A stretch of 64,000 bases of DNA from Lachnospiraceae bacterium (GTDB lineage Bacteria; Bacillota; Clostridia; Lachnospirales; Lachnospiraceae), in contig JAKSHY010000005.1 of NCBI GenBank assembly GCA_024399135.1, positions 62,001-126,000 on the forward strand, read 5' to 3'. The notes beneath the pieces were generated by a model. That model was not told the DNA's origin and made no database searches. It saw nothing but the letters and a program-made list of their open reading frames with translations. Both the position numbers and the translations under genes were made by a program. Numbering within the stretch: position 1 is the stretch's first letter; each line of letters begins with the position of its first letter. Below, in pieces: positions 35,770 to 45,415 of this stretch.

Positions 35770-36438
35770 TTATATTTTTACTCCCAGATTCGAAAGCTCA
35801 TACCACATTCTTGAAACCGGAAGTCCAACTACATTATAAAAGTCCCCATCAATCTTTTTAACGAACTTAAGGAATTCCCCCTGAATTCCATACGCTCCAG
35901 CCTTGTCCATTGGTTCCCCTGATTCTATATACTGATCTATATCGTCATCATCTACAGGATAAAAATATACATCTGTTTTCTCAAAAAAAGAATATTCACC
36001 AACTCTTCCTTCCTTCGATATGAAAACAAAAGAAACTCCTGTAAATACGGAATGCATATTATCAGAAAGCATATTAAGCATTCTTTTAGCATCCGAAGTA
36101 TCCTTTGGCTTACCTAACAAATCATATTGTGTATGACTAGCGCCATCTGATGATTCTTCGCTCCTATCAACCTTTGGTATCGCAACAATGGTATCTGAGC
36201 CTATAACCAGTATATCCTGCGGTGTTGTTAAATCTGGATGCTCCTCAGAATATGTTTTAATCTGCGAAGCAACATCTAACGCCTTTTGCCTGCAGAGTTC
36301 TACACATACCTCTTCTGGACTGGTTTTAGTCATAACCTCTTCTACTTTTGAAGGCCATATTTCAAATTCTAATCCAATTTTTTCAAGAAGCTCTTTCCTT
36401 CTTGGAGACTTGGAAGCTAATACTATCCTGTAACCCAT
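35770..36438 (-). CDS. maf: Maf-like nucleotide pyrophosphatase
   Basis: This is a 222-residue enzyme of the Maf/HAM1 fold that hydrolyses dTTP/UTP or modified nucleotides and is linked to septum inhibition in Bacillus. The SKSPRRKELL motif (9-18), the GSDTIVA strand and MDKAGAYGIQG are clear. A hydrophilic insertion (about 88-107, SEESSDGASHTQYD) is unusual. It follows ppk1 by 12 nt. Confidence 0.92.
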   Translation of the reverse strand: MGYRIVLASKSPRRKELLEKIGLEFEIWPSKVEEVMTKTSPEEVCVELCRQKALDVASQIKTYSEEHPDLTTPQDILVIGSDTIVAIPKVDRSEESSDGASHTQYDLLGKPKDTSDAKRMLNMLSDNMHSVFTGVSFVFISKEGRVGEYSFFEKTDVYFYPVDDDDIDQYIESGEPMDKAGAYGIQGEFLKFVKKIDGDFYNVVGLPVSRMWYELSNLGVKI

Positions 36439-36450
36439 TTTAATACACTC

Positions 36451-38613
36451 TTAATTTATATCTGGATTCACTCTTGGAATGAATACTCTGGTGTTTTGAA
36501 TATCATTAATCTCTGATGCCATCTTAACTGCAGCCTCACAGAACATCTTCTGTGAATTAATTTCATCATGATACTCAAGTTCGCTCTTTTCTATATCTTT
36601 GACCCTTACGTACTTTCCATCTGGCATTAAAAGATGCGCCTTCTCATTATCCTTTAGTTCAATTTCAAGAGCTACCATCAACTGTTTTCTAAGTTCAGGC
36701 TTTTCTATAGGAAATAAAATTTCTACTCTTCTTTCTAAGTTTCTAGGCATCCAGTCTGCTGATGAGCAGTAGTATTCTGAATTACCACCATTTTCGAAAT
36801 AGAATATTCTCGCATGCTCTAAGAAATTACCAACAACTGAAATAACCCTGATATTCTCGGACACTCCTGGAATACCAACTTTCAAGCAGCAGATTCCTCG
36901 AACAATTAAATCAATTTTAACGCCGGCAGCTGACGCTTCATAAAGGGCCTTAATAACATCAGGATCACATACACTATTCATCTTGGCAATAATATGTGCA
37001 TTAGTTCCTAATAGTGCATGCTCCTTTTCTCTTTCAATAAGCTTCAGGAATTTGTCCTTAAGCCAAAGAGGAGCTATCGATAACTTATTCCAGTTAAGAG
37101 GTTCTGAATAACCACTCAGCATATTAAATACAGCTGTTGCATCTTCACCAATAGCCTCATCAGATGTAAGCAATCCTACATCTGTATAAAGCTTAGCTGT
37201 CGAATCATTATAATTTCCTGTTCCAAGATGAACATATCTTTTAATTCCATCTTCCTCTCTTCTTACTACAAGAGTAATCTTGGAATGAGTTTTTAGACCA
37301 ACAAGTCCATATATTACATGGCATCCTGCACGCTCTAAGCGTCTTGCCCAAAGAATATTGTTTTCCTCATCAAATCTGGCCTTTAACTCAACTAAAACAG
37401 TAACCTGCTTTCCGTTCTCTGCGGCTTCAGCTAATGCTGCAATAATTGGAGAATTACCAGAAACTCTATACAAAGTCTGTTTAATAGCCAAAACCTGAGG
37501 ATCTTTAGCTGCCTGCTTAACGAAATCTACTACAGGTCTGAAGGTTTGGAAAGGATGGAATAATAATGTATCCTGCTCTCTTATTACTTCGAATATATTA
37601 GCCTCTTCTGGTAAGAGTGGATGCTCCTGTGGACCTGGATATCCTTTTTCCTTAAGATTATCGAAACCGGGAAGCGAATATACTTTCATTAAATAAGTAA
37701 GATCTATTGCACCTGGTATTCTGAAAATATTTCTGTCCTTAAGAATAAGCTTTTCCTGAATTATCTTAAGGAGCCTTTCATCAATATCACTTTCAACCTC
37801 AAGTCGTATTGCTTCACCCCACTGCCTCATTCGAACCTGACGTTCAATTTCTTCTAACAAGTCATCTGTATCATCTTCATCAATAGACATACCTGCACTT
37901 CTCATGATTCTGAATGAATGCGAGCATACAATATCATAATTAAGAAACAGCTTATGCATATTTCTCTTAATTACTTCTTCTAAAAGAATAATCTTCTTAG
38001 CACCGTTTTCAAGACGTGGAAGCTCAACAATTCTTGGAAGAACAGAAGGTACCTGAACTGTTACGAATTCAAGTTCACCATCTCCTCCTTCTTTTTTAGT
38101 AACTAAAGCTCCAAGATTTAACGATTTATTTCTAATAAGTGGAAAAGGTCTTGAAGAGTCCACTGCCATAGGTGTAAGAACCGGATATACATCCTCTTCA
38201 AACATTCTGTCAACAAATCTTGCCTCGTCTTCAGACAGTTCTTCAAAATGCTCTACTATCTTTAATCCATTTTCTAAAAGTTCAGGAAGCAGGTCATTTC
38301 TATAGCTGTCATATACTTCATCTACTAAAGAGTGAACATCAATATTAACAAGAGTCTTTTGCATATCAACATCAAGACCTGCTATATCAGTTCCTGTGTA
38401 TCCTGCATTTCCCATGTCAATTAAAGATGCCACTCTAACCATAATGAATTCATCAAGATTAGAGCACACAATACTCATGAACTTTATTCTCTCGAACAGC
38501 GGAATATCTTTGTCCTTTGCTTCGCTAAGAACACGTCTGTTAAATTTAAGCCAGCTTAATTCTCTGTTTTCATAATAGTCTTTATTGCTAAAATCAATTT
38601 CGCCTTTTTTCAT
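36451..38613 (-). CDS. ppk1: Polyphosphate kinase 1
   Basis: This is a 720-residue enzyme that polymerises the gamma-phosphate of ATP into polyphosphate, and can run backwards. N, head and two catalytic domains are visible: NRELSWLKFNRRVL at the start, KFIHLGTG-type YVHLGTGNYN with the phosphorylated His, and the second phospholipase D-like His in FLEHARIFYF. ATG overlaps the PHP gene stop (ATGA). AAGG is 8 nt before it. Confidence 0.95.
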   Translation of the reverse strand: MKKGEIDFSNKDYYENRELSWLKFNRRVLSEAKDKDIPLFERIKFMSIVCSNLDEFIMVRVASLIDMGNAGYTGTDIAGLDVDMQKTLVNIDVHSLVDEVYDSYRNDLLPELLENGLKIVEHFEELSEDEARFVDRMFEEDVYPVLTPMAVDSSRPFPLIRNKSLNLGALVTKKEGGDGELEFVTVQVPSVLPRIVELPRLENGAKKIILLEEVIKRNMHKLFLNYDIVCSHSFRIMRSAGMSIDEDDTDDLLEEIERQVRMRQWGEAIRLEVESDIDERLLKIIQEKLILKDRNIFRIPGAIDLTYLMKVYSLPGFDNLKEKGYPGPQEHPLLPEEANIFEVIREQDTLLFHPFQTFRPVVDFVKQAAKDPQVLAIKQTLYRVSGNSPIIAALAEAAENGKQVTVLVELKARFDEENNILWARRLERAGCHVIYGLVGLKTHSKITLVVRREEDGIKRYVHLGTGNYNDSTAKLYTDVGLLTSDEAIGEDATAVFNMLSGYSEPLNWNKLSIAPLWLKDKFLKLIEREKEHALLGTNAHIIAKMNSVCDPDVIKALYEASAAGVKIDLIVRGICCLKVGIPGVSENIRVISVVGNFLEHARIFYFENGGNSEYYCSSADWMPRNLERRVEILFPIEKPELRKQLMVALEIELKDNEKAHLLMPDGKYVRVKDIEKSELEYHDEINSQKMFCEAAVKMASEINDIQNTRVFIPRVNPDIN

Positions 38614-39374
38614 TTTAAGTTCCTTCTTCTAGTTGTCCCAATCAGTCCCTGACATTTATTATATGGAAAGAAACTGTATACTAAAAATTTATTAAATCTT
38701 CCAAGCTTATCCTTAATGGTTTTACCATATCTTCTTCCTCCAATTCTAATTGAAGGCCTTGTTTTTATATATCTGATTAAATCATTATTAGATTTAATAT
38801 TATCTGGAAGGCACGTATATGCAAGCCCTACACAATCAATCTTGTGAGCATCCGAGCCTGCAAACATAGGAATGTTATACTTTTTAGCAAGATACCTTGC
38901 CCTTTTATTGTTTAGTTCAGGTTCACACGCATTATAGCCTTCTAAAAAATCAAACAGCGGAAGAAATTCATGTTTCCTTATGGTTCTTCTTTTAGAAATT
39001 CCTGTTGTAAAAAAGCTCAAGAACGTTTCTCCACATGGATGAGCAGGTCCTAAAATACCGCCATTTTCATGGACTATTTTCATAAGCTTTTTTAATGTCA
39101 TTCCACGATGCATTAATTGTAGTGGAGTATTATCATCAGGCATAATCACAAGCATATGCCCGAAATCGATCGTATCGTATTCAATCCCCTTTAGCACCAC
39201 GAAATCATTAATATTAATTCCTTCAAGTGCATAGTATCCTTTGTAAGAATTATGATCTGAAACAAGCATTCCTCCAAAGCCCCGGCTCATAAGGGATTTG
39301 ATATATTCTATTGTTGGAACTTTAGCATCCGTCGAGCCTTCTTTAGTATGACAGTGCATATCAAATTTAACCAT
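38610..39374 (-). CDS. PHP-domain metal-dependent phosphoesterase
   Basis: This is a 254-residue PHP domain. Metal ligands appear as DMHCHT (5-10), SDHNS (about 39-43), AHP (about 118-120) and GSDAH (about 170-174). Family members hydrolyse phosphate esters such as nucleotide 3',5'-bisphosphates or histidinol phosphate. Its position between ppx and ppk1 in one operon suggests a role beside polyphosphate metabolism, but no substrate can be read. A basic C-terminal tail (TTRRRNLK) is present. Confidence 0.85.
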   Translation of the reverse strand: MVKFDMHCHTKEGSTDAKVPTIEYIKSLMSRGFGGMLVSDHNSYKGYYALEGININDFVVLKGIEYDTIDFGHMLVIMPDDNTPLQLMHRGMTLKKLMKIVHENGGILGPAHPCGETFLSFFTTGISKRRTIRKHEFLPLFDFLEGYNACEPELNNKRARYLAKKYNIPMFAGSDAHKIDCVGLAYTCLPDNIKSNNDLIRYIKTRPSIRIGGRRYGKTIKDKLGRFNKFLVYSFFPYNKCQGLIGTTRRRNLK

Positions 39375-39380
39375 TAATTA

Positions 39381-40928
39381 CTAGAATCCTCGTTTTTGAT
39401 GTATTACTGGTTTTAAATTATAAACCTCTTCGAAGAAATTAGCCCTTCTTCCAAACAGCCCCTTCTCAAGCGAAATGTCTTCATCTGTTTCAATTGTAAT
39501 CATAAGCTTGCCACCTTCAATCGCAGTATGAACATCCTTAAACTTCATTTTATGAGAACGGTCAAGTCCATTAGCAAGTCTTAACATCGCAGTAAGCTTC
39601 GCAATCCTCTTGTAGTCCATTCTGTCCAGACCTTCAGTTGTATTTTGCTCATCATAATAATTGAAAACTGTCTGATTATATTTAACTGTATTAGCTACTA
39701 TTAATCTTTCCTTATGCGAAAGACCAATAATTTCAGTATTTTTAATGATATTATAAGAACAGTCTGCAAGATTAAGCATACTTACATATTTTCCACAGTC
39801 GTGAAGAATAGCTGAAATTCTAAGCAGCATCCTGTCTCTTTTTTCAAGTCCACTTATTCCACTCATAGTATCAAATATATTAAGTGCAATCTGTTCAAGA
39901 GTCTCAGATCTTTCATTTGATCCCATATATCTTTTCGAGATTTCCTTAGAACATGCAACTATATCATCCTCAAAATTATGATTAGCTTTAACCAGCTCAC
40001 CTTTTTCTGCATATTCATATGCAATACCATCACATAAGGTTACACCAGGTGCCCATGCAGTTTTTGCTCCCGTAGTTGACATAACTTTTTGAATCAGTAA
40101 CAATGATATGTACAAAAGAGCAATATCATCCTCACTAATTGAAAAGAACTTAGCTACAGCTTCCTGGCTGTCAGAACTGATAAGTTCAATATATTCATCA
40201 ATGTCTGCATATTTCGCAGTACTGGTTTCACTATATCCCGAGCTGTTCTTATTATTAAGAATCGAAGAAAAATAGTCATCAACAACTATAAGATTCTCTA
40301 TAGACTTATTCATCAAATAGAATTTCTTATAGGTTGTAAGCTGTGATTCTGCGAGTTCTTCAACGAAATGGTCATATTGTCTAAGTGATGCATTAAGGGT
40401 TTTCATATTATCTCTTAATCTCAAAACACCAAGCTTCATGTTTTGGGTTGAAATTAACGAATGTTCATCAAACAAAGACATCTGAATACTTCCGCCACCT
40501 ATATCCAGAATCGCAGTACCCTGTCCTATAAATTTTTCGAACTTTTCGCCCTGGAACGCTATTGACTTATAATCAAGAAATCTCTGTTCAGAGTTACTAA
40601 GAACATCAATATGAACACCACTTTTTTGCTCTATCTGATCAAGAAGAATATCCATATTCTTAGCTTCTCTTATAGCAGAAGTACCATAAGCCTGATAAGC
40701 CTCAACCTTGTAAGAATTCATGATTTTCTTGAATTCCTTCAAAGTCTTGCAAAGATCTTCTACTCTTTCAAAGCTAAGAATGCCATTAGAATAAATCTCA
40801 GTTCCCATGTCAATGTTATGCCTTACATGGTCGATCTGTCGCATTCCATTCTTCTTCGAAACTTCATATATTTTTAATGATAATTCAAATGATCCTACAT
40901 CAATTGCTGCGAATGTTTTCGAAAACAT
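39381..40928 (-). CDS. ppx: Ppx/GppA exopolyphosphatase with C-terminal HD domain
   Basis: The protein has 515 residues. The N-terminal ASKHA ATPase-like domain has AAIDVGSFELSL and LDIGGGSIQMSLFD. The C-terminal HD domain has ISAILHDCGKYVS and a KERLIVANTV helix. Such proteins degrade polyphosphate and/or convert pppGpp to ppGpp. AGGAG lies 7 nt before ATG. It is the second gene of the operon headed by the DUF815 ATPase. The balance of polyphosphatase and pppGpp hydrolase activities cannot be inferred. Confidence 0.92.
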   Translation of the reverse strand: MFSKTFAAIDVGSFELSLKIYEVSKKNGMRQIDHVRHNIDMGTEIYSNGILSFERVEDLCKTLKEFKKIMNSYKVEAYQAYGTSAIREAKNMDILLDQIEQKSGVHIDVLSNSEQRFLDYKSIAFQGEKFEKFIGQGTAILDIGGGSIQMSLFDEHSLISTQNMKLGVLRLRDNMKTLNASLRQYDHFVEELAESQLTTYKKFYLMNKSIENLIVVDDYFSSILNNKNSSGYSETSTAKYADIDEYIELISSDSQEAVAKFFSISEDDIALLYISLLLIQKVMSTTGAKTAWAPGVTLCDGIAYEYAEKGELVKANHNFEDDIVACSKEISKRYMGSNERSETLEQIALNIFDTMSGISGLEKRDRMLLRISAILHDCGKYVSMLNLADCSYNIIKNTEIIGLSHKERLIVANTVKYNQTVFNYYDEQNTTEGLDRMDYKRIAKLTAMLRLANGLDRSHKMKFKDVHTAIEGGKLMITIETDEDISLEKGLFGRRANFFEEVYNLKPVIHQKRGF

Positions 40929-40951
40929 ATAGCATCTCCTAAACTATATCT

Positions 40952-42253
40952 TTATTCTTCAAGTCCTAGTAAATAATCAATAAACTGCTGAGCTGTTCTT
41001 CCACTAAGTCCGCCATGAGAAAGCTCCCATGCATTAGCCTTCAATAATAATTCTTCTTCGTTCATATCAATATCGCATCGCTTGGCAAGTGTCTTAACGA
41101 TATTCTGGAATTCCTTCTTATCCGGCTTTCCAAAATAAATAGTAACACCGAATCTGGCTGACAAAGAAAGCTTCTCCTGAACAGTATCGTTAGTATGAAG
41201 ATCATCATCCCTGTCCTCTTTGTCAGTAAACCTCTCTCGTACAAGATGACGTCTGTTAGATGTTGCGTAAATAAGAACATTCTTAGGTTTCTTCTCTAGA
41301 CCACCTTCGATAACTGCTTTCAAATATTTGTATTCAATCTCGAAATCCTCGAAGCTTAAGTCATCCATATATATGATAAACTTATAATTTCTATTTTTAA
41401 TCATGGTGATAACATCATTCAAATATTGAAACTGATGCTTATATACCTCAATTATTCTAAGGCCATCCTCATAATATTCATTTGCTATTGCTTTAATGGA
41501 ACTACTCTTTCCTGTTCCTGCATCTCCGTATAGCAAACAGTTATTAGCCTTCTTTCCAGTAACGAAGGCATTAGTGTTATCTCTTAATTTTTGCTTGGCG
41601 ATATCATATCCTACAAGATCATCTAATTTAACATGTGCTATATTCAAAATTGGCACAATCTGAGTTCCTGAAATTTCATCATATTCAATTCGAAAAGCCT
41701 TATGAAGTCCGAATTTTCCAACACCATAATCCTTGTAAAACATGGTAAGTGTATCTTTCATTTCATTCGGAGTATTATCCATAGTGAACTTTTGGGCAAG
41801 ATCACATATACGCTGCCTTATTCTTGCGTTATACACCTTCGATTCAGCATCTGATGAAACATAATTTTCAATAATTTCAAAACCCGAAATATCAAGCTTC
41901 AAAATCATTGGTCTAAAATCGTAATCAAAGAATTCTTTAAATATTATAATGTCGTGAAGAACAGCTTCGTTAATGCTGCCTTCAATAGCACCCTTAATCT
42001 CACACGCTCTTGAATAGGCATTCTCATTATTAACTAACAAATTAGCCAGATAGCAGTGCCACAGATTACCATAAAATCCATGATTTCCTGCCAATTCTAA
42101 GAGCTTATGTATATTTTCATATAATAAAGATGACATATCCTCTTTATTATAAAAATCATCATCATAATGATCCATTAACCAGGACATGTCATAAAGTAAT
42201 TGACCTTCATCACCTTCAAAATCTTTGTATACTATTAATTTACTTTCACGCAT
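40952..42253 (-). CDS. DUF815 AAA-type ATPase
   Basis: This is a 433-residue protein. The C-terminal half is an AAA-type ATPase with Walker A LLYGDAGTGKSSS, Walker B IIYMDDLSFE, a sensor region ATSNRRHLVRERF and an arginine-rich end typical of DUF815, while the N-terminal half is helical and specific. ATG at 42253 is chosen over TTG at 42259; GGGAG lies 10 nt from the ATG. It heads the ppx-PHP-ppk1-maf operon and has a promoter and a palindrome directly upstream. DUF815 has no established role that I know; its fixed place with polyphosphate genes is a clue. Confidence 0.85.
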   Translation of the reverse strand: MRESKLIVYKDFEGDEGQLLYDMSWLMDHYDDDFYNKEDMSSLLYENIHKLLELAGNHGFYGNLWHCYLANLLVNNENAYSRACEIKGAIEGSINEAVLHDIIIFKEFFDYDFRPMILKLDISGFEIIENYVSSDAESKVYNARIRQRICDLAQKFTMDNTPNEMKDTLTMFYKDYGVGKFGLHKAFRIEYDEISGTQIVPILNIAHVKLDDLVGYDIAKQKLRDNTNAFVTGKKANNCLLYGDAGTGKSSSIKAIANEYYEDGLRIIEVYKHQFQYLNDVITMIKNRNYKFIIYMDDLSFEDFEIEYKYLKAVIEGGLEKKPKNVLIYATSNRRHLVRERFTDKEDRDDDLHTNDTVQEKLSLSARFGVTIYFGKPDKKEFQNIVKTLAKRCDIDMNEEELLLKANAWELSHGGLSGRTAQQFIDYLLGLEE

Positions 42254-42277
42254 TTTCAATGCACTCCCAGAACAAAA

Positions 42278-42298
42278 ATATAGGTTAAAAACCTATAT
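42278..42298. promoter_or_regulatory. Palindrome overlapping the ATPase-ppx-ppk1 promoter
   Basis: A perfect 9-3-9 palindrome ATATAGGTT/AACCTATAT overlaps the -10 box (42294-42299) and the predicted start point near 42287. A repressor here would block RNA polymerase. It could also fold as the 5' end hairpin of the mRNA. Confidence 0.55.
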
Positions 42299-42322
42299 AA
42301 ATAATATCAAGAAAATAGTCAA
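42294..42322 (-). promoter_or_regulatory. Promoter for the ATPase-ppx-PHP-ppk1-maf operon
   Basis: TTGACT (42322 to 42317) and TATATA (42299 to 42294) are separated by 17 nt. It starts right after the chemoreceptor terminator. Confidence 0.65.
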
Positions 42323-42327
42323 AAATA

Positions 42328-42353
42328 AAGGGGACATCTTTCGATATCCCCTT
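42328..42353 (-). terminator. Terminator of the chemoreceptor gene
   Basis: Stem AAGGGGA/TCCCCTT with an inner ATC/GAT helix is followed on the minus strand by TTATTTTTG. It lies about 55 nt after the stop at 42409. Confidence 0.85.
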
Positions 42354-42408
42354 AAAACTTTTACTTAATTTCAAATTAAAAACGTGAGTCTTAAGTCCTG
42401 TCACATTC

Positions 42409-44094
42409 TTATTTGAAGTAGCTAACATCCTCATTAAGCTGCTTAGCCAAAGTATCGATTTCATCAGAACCAACCTTAATTTCATTAACTGATGTTGCGA
42501 TGCTTGAAATAGATGCTGTAACTTCTTCATTAGAAGCTGCATTCTCTTCTGAAATAGCGCTAAGATCCTGAACAGAGCTTACGATTACATCCTTAACACT
42601 CTCAAGATCCTGAGTCTTCTTAGCGATAGAGTTAATCTCATTAAGTGAGTTGTTAATTTCATTATTAAGCAACTCGAACTTGTCCTGAGTTTCCTGAATG
42701 TACTGCTGCTCTTCTGTAATAACCTGAGCAACTTCAGCTGATAATCTAACTGAGTTCTGTGACTGCTGAACGATTTCACCAACAATCTGCTTAATTTCAT
42801 TAGCTGACTGATTAGACTGCTCTGAAAGGTTAGAAATCTCAGTAGCAACTACTGCGAATCCTCTACCAGCTTCACCAGCTCTTGCTGCCTCGATAGAAGC
42901 ATTTAATGCAAGTAAGTTAGTCTGACTTGCGATATTAGTAATAGCCTCGACTGCCTCTTCAATCTTAACGATTGCTTCGTTAGTTGATTCAATCTGTGTT
43001 GAAATACTCTGAACAGATTCAACTGACTTCTTAGAAGAATCAGAAACCTTATTCATGTACTCTGTAGCATTAATATTAGCTTCACGAATATTCTGTGAAG
43101 AATCTGAAAGGTTAGTTACGTTAGAAGCAATATCGCCAATAGCGTTACCCATCTCGATAACCTGTTCATTAATATCCTGTACTGACTGAGCCATGGCTGT
43201 TGCACCATTTGCTAAATCTTCCATTGTCTGGCTGATCTGAATTGTTCCGTCATTACTATAATCAGCAGAGCTAGATAAAACACTTGCCTTCTCAGTTAAT
43301 TCAGCTGCAATTTCCTTAGTCTGACCAATAATTTCATTTAAGCTTTCTCTAAGCTTTAATGTAGAAGCAATAAGAGATTTAGTTTCTGCAACGTGAGAAG
43401 ATGCATCGATATCAATCTTAAGATCACCATCAGCAACCTCTGTAACTCCCTTAGCAACCTGCTGTAATGGAGTAGAAATAATTTTTGCAAGAACAAGTAC
43501 AATAACTAAGAAAATAACAATAAGTGCACCACTAATAGCAAGGTCGATATATAAGATCTTATTAACGTCTGCTAATACATCATCCTCATCAGCTGATACT
43601 ACAAGAACGAATTCCGAATTAGCACCAACATAGTATGCCGCATACTTCAGCGCACCATTGAAATCATATTCAACAACTGCAGGTGGAACTGTCTTTCCTG
43701 CCTGCAAGTCTGCGCAGACACCAGCAACTACCTTATTAGTAACAGGTTCACCAATCTTACTTGCTGTTGGATGATATAACATAGTAGCATCCTTACTTAC
43801 TACATACGCATATGATGTTTCTAATCCCTTGACGCCTGTATCCTTGAACAATTCTCCAAGATTGTCAGCACTTAATGCTGCATCCTCTCCCAATAATTCA
43901 ACATCAATATCAAGTCTCTCACCTGATGTGATTGCTAAATCATCCAGGTAATTTAAAGTTGTTTCCTTAAGCTGTGATTCTGAATCACTAACAAGTACAA
44001 AACTGATTATTACAGTTGCTGTAATCAATGGAACCAACGCAAATAAAATTAACATGATGTAAATGTTAAATTTGAAGCCCTTCTTCTTTTCCAT
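42409..44094 (-). CDS. Methyl-accepting chemotaxis protein with Cache-type sensor
   Basis: This is a 561-residue receptor. TM1 is at about 11-35. An extracellular sensor (36-180, with [21 protein letters not shown] resembling a single Cache domain) precedes TM2 at about 181-206, a HAMP domain (207-260), and the cytoplasmic signalling coiled coil with tip [25 protein letters not shown] that contacts CheA/CheW. GGAGG is 6 nt before ATG. A flagellar-type promoter lies upstream, fitting a motile cell. Ligand unknown; Cache domains often bind small organic acids or amines. Confidence 0.93.
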   Translation of the reverse strand: MEKKKGFKFNIYIMLILFALVPLITATVIISFVLVSDSESQLKETTLNYLDDLAITSGERLDIDVELLGEDAALSADNLGELFKDTGVKGLETSYAYVVSKDATMLYHPTASKIGEPVTNKVVAGVCADLQAGKTVPPAVVEYDFNGALKYAAYYVGANSEFVLVVSADEDDVLADVNKILYIDLAISGALIVIFLVIVLVLAKIISTPLQQVAKGVTEVADGDLKIDIDASSHVAETKSLIASTLKLRESLNEIIGQTKEIAAELTEKASVLSSSADYSNDGTIQISQTMEDLANGATAMAQSVQDINEQVIEMGNAIGDIASNVTNLSDSSQNIREANINATEYMNKVSDSSKKSVESVQSISTQIESTNEAIVKIEEAVEAITNIASQTNLLALNASIEAARAGEAGRGFAVVATEISNLSEQSNQSANEIKQIVGEIVQQSQNSVRLSAEVAQVITEEQQYIQETQDKFELLNNEINNSLNEINSIAKKTQDLESVKDVIVSSVQDLSAISEENAASNEEVTASISSIATSVNEIKVGSDEIDTLAKQLNEDVSYFK

Positions 44095-44166
44095 TTTATC
44101 CCTCCTAAATTAGGTTATTATTTCAAGATTATTCTACCATATATAGTATCCAATCCACAATCATTA

Positions 44167-44193
44167 TTATCGAATATTTATTAAAATTATTTA
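44167..44193 (-). promoter_or_regulatory. Candidate sigma-28 (flagellar) promoter for the chemoreceptor
   Basis: On the minus strand TAAA, 15 nt, then TTCGATAA closely matches the flagellar sigma consensus TAAA-N15-GCCGATAA (six of the eight downstream bases). It is 73 nt before the gene start. Confidence 0.6.
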
Positions 44194-44250
44194 CTATTTA
44201 ATTGAAAAAAATATATTTTTACACATTTAACTGCTAATATAGCTCAAACC

Positions 44251-44280
44251 TTTACACACAACAATTATGAATTGTATAAT
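44251..44280 (+). promoter_or_regulatory. Promoter for the DUF5050-asparaginase pair
   Basis: TTTACA and a consensus TATAAT are 18 nt apart. The start would be about 44287, 90 nt before the gene. It diverges from the chemoreceptor promoter; the 283-nt gap holds only these two promoters. Confidence 0.65.
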
Positions 44281-44377
44281 TATTCAAAATATGTGAACCA
44301 TATTTTCTAAAACTACAAATATGTACTTTAAGCTTTCGAAGCAAAACCAAGATATACGTTTAACAGAAGGAAAAAAT

Positions 44378-45415
44378 ATGAAAAAAATAAAAACAGTAAT
44401 CTTTTTTCTAATTATAGCAGCATTATTGGGAGGAGGTATTACATATACCCTTCTCACCAGATTTACTCCATCCAACACTCCTAATACTGTTGGAAATACA
44501 GCCGGAAATCTTAATAATGGCGGACTTTTCGTTGAAGGTGAGGACGTTGTATATTTTTCTAACCCTTACGATTCTGGTTGTGTGTATTCAATGACTTCTG
44601 ACGAAAACAATTTCAAAAAAGTAACTTCAAATCACGCCAATAATCTCTTATATGACAATAAAAATCTATATTACTATATGGATGTCAACGGTGGAGGAAA
44701 AGGAATTGGAACCGTTATTAAGCTTCATGGAATATATAGAGCAGACCCTGATGGAAAGGATTCCTACAGCGTAGATTCAGGAATGGCAATTATCATGCAG
44801 CTGGTTGGAAATTATATATATTATCAAAACTATGATAATACCAATTTTACTACCGTATACAGAATTAAAACTGATGGAAGCGACAAGGCCAAGGTTACTG
44901 ATTCTATAATCAATCCCGTTGCTGCAAGTAATGGAATTATTTACTTTAATGGAACTGACAAGGACCATAATCTATACGGTCTTAATACAATGGATAATTC
45001 AACCTTTACTGTCCTTCAGGGCAATATATGGTTTCCACAATGCTCAGGCGACTATATCTACTATATGGATGCATCTTCAAATTACAGACTATGCCGCTAT
45101 AGTCTCACAGGTCGTCAAAACGAAATATTAACCAAGGACAGAGTAGACACTTTTAATGTAGGTTCTCAGTATATCTACTACCAGTTCTCTGATAAGAACA
45201 ATCCAGCACTTAAGAGAATGCTCCTTGATGGTTCAAATCCAGAAATAGTCGCTAATGGTACGTATAATAAAATCAACCTGACAAGCCAGTATGCATACTT
45301 CTATGCCTTTAATGACGATCTTACTATCTATCATACTCCGGTTAATGGTCCAATTATGGTAGAGACATTTAACGGAGCGCTTGAAGCTGCCATAGAACAT
45401 CAGGGGGACAAATAA
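44378..45415 (+). CDS. Membrane-anchored DUF5050 (beta-propeller-like) protein
   Basis: This is a 345-residue protein. Residues 1-28 (MKKIKTVIFFLIIAALLGG) form a signal anchor, followed by a Thr/Asn-rich spacer and about six repeats of a strand pattern ending in I/Y-YY or I-YF (for example NYIYYQNYD, GIIYFNGTD, DYIYYMDAS, QYIYYQFSD), the sign of DUF5050/TolB-like blades. No Cys lipobox is present. AAGGA lies 6 nt before ATG 44378. The stop overlaps the asparaginase ATG (TAATG), so the two are coupled. It is probably an extracytoplasmic binding protein of unknown ligand. Confidence 0.8.
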   Translation: MKKIKTVIFFLIIAALLGGGITYTLLTRFTPSNTPNTVGNTAGNLNNGGLFVEGEDVVYFSNPYDSGCVYSMTSDENNFKKVTSNHANNLLYDNKNLYYYMDVNGGGKGIGTVIKLHGIYRADPDGKDSYSVDSGMAIIMQLVGNYIYYQNYDNTNFTTVYRIKTDGSDKAKVTDSIINPVAASNGIIYFNGTDKDHNLYGLNTMDNSTFTVLQGNIWFPQCSGDYIYYMDASSNYRLCRYSLTGRQNEILTKDRVDTFNVGSQYIYYQFSDKNNPALKRMLLDGSNPEIVANGTYNKINLTSQYAYFYAFNDDLTIYHTPVNGPIMVETFNGALEAAIEHQGDK

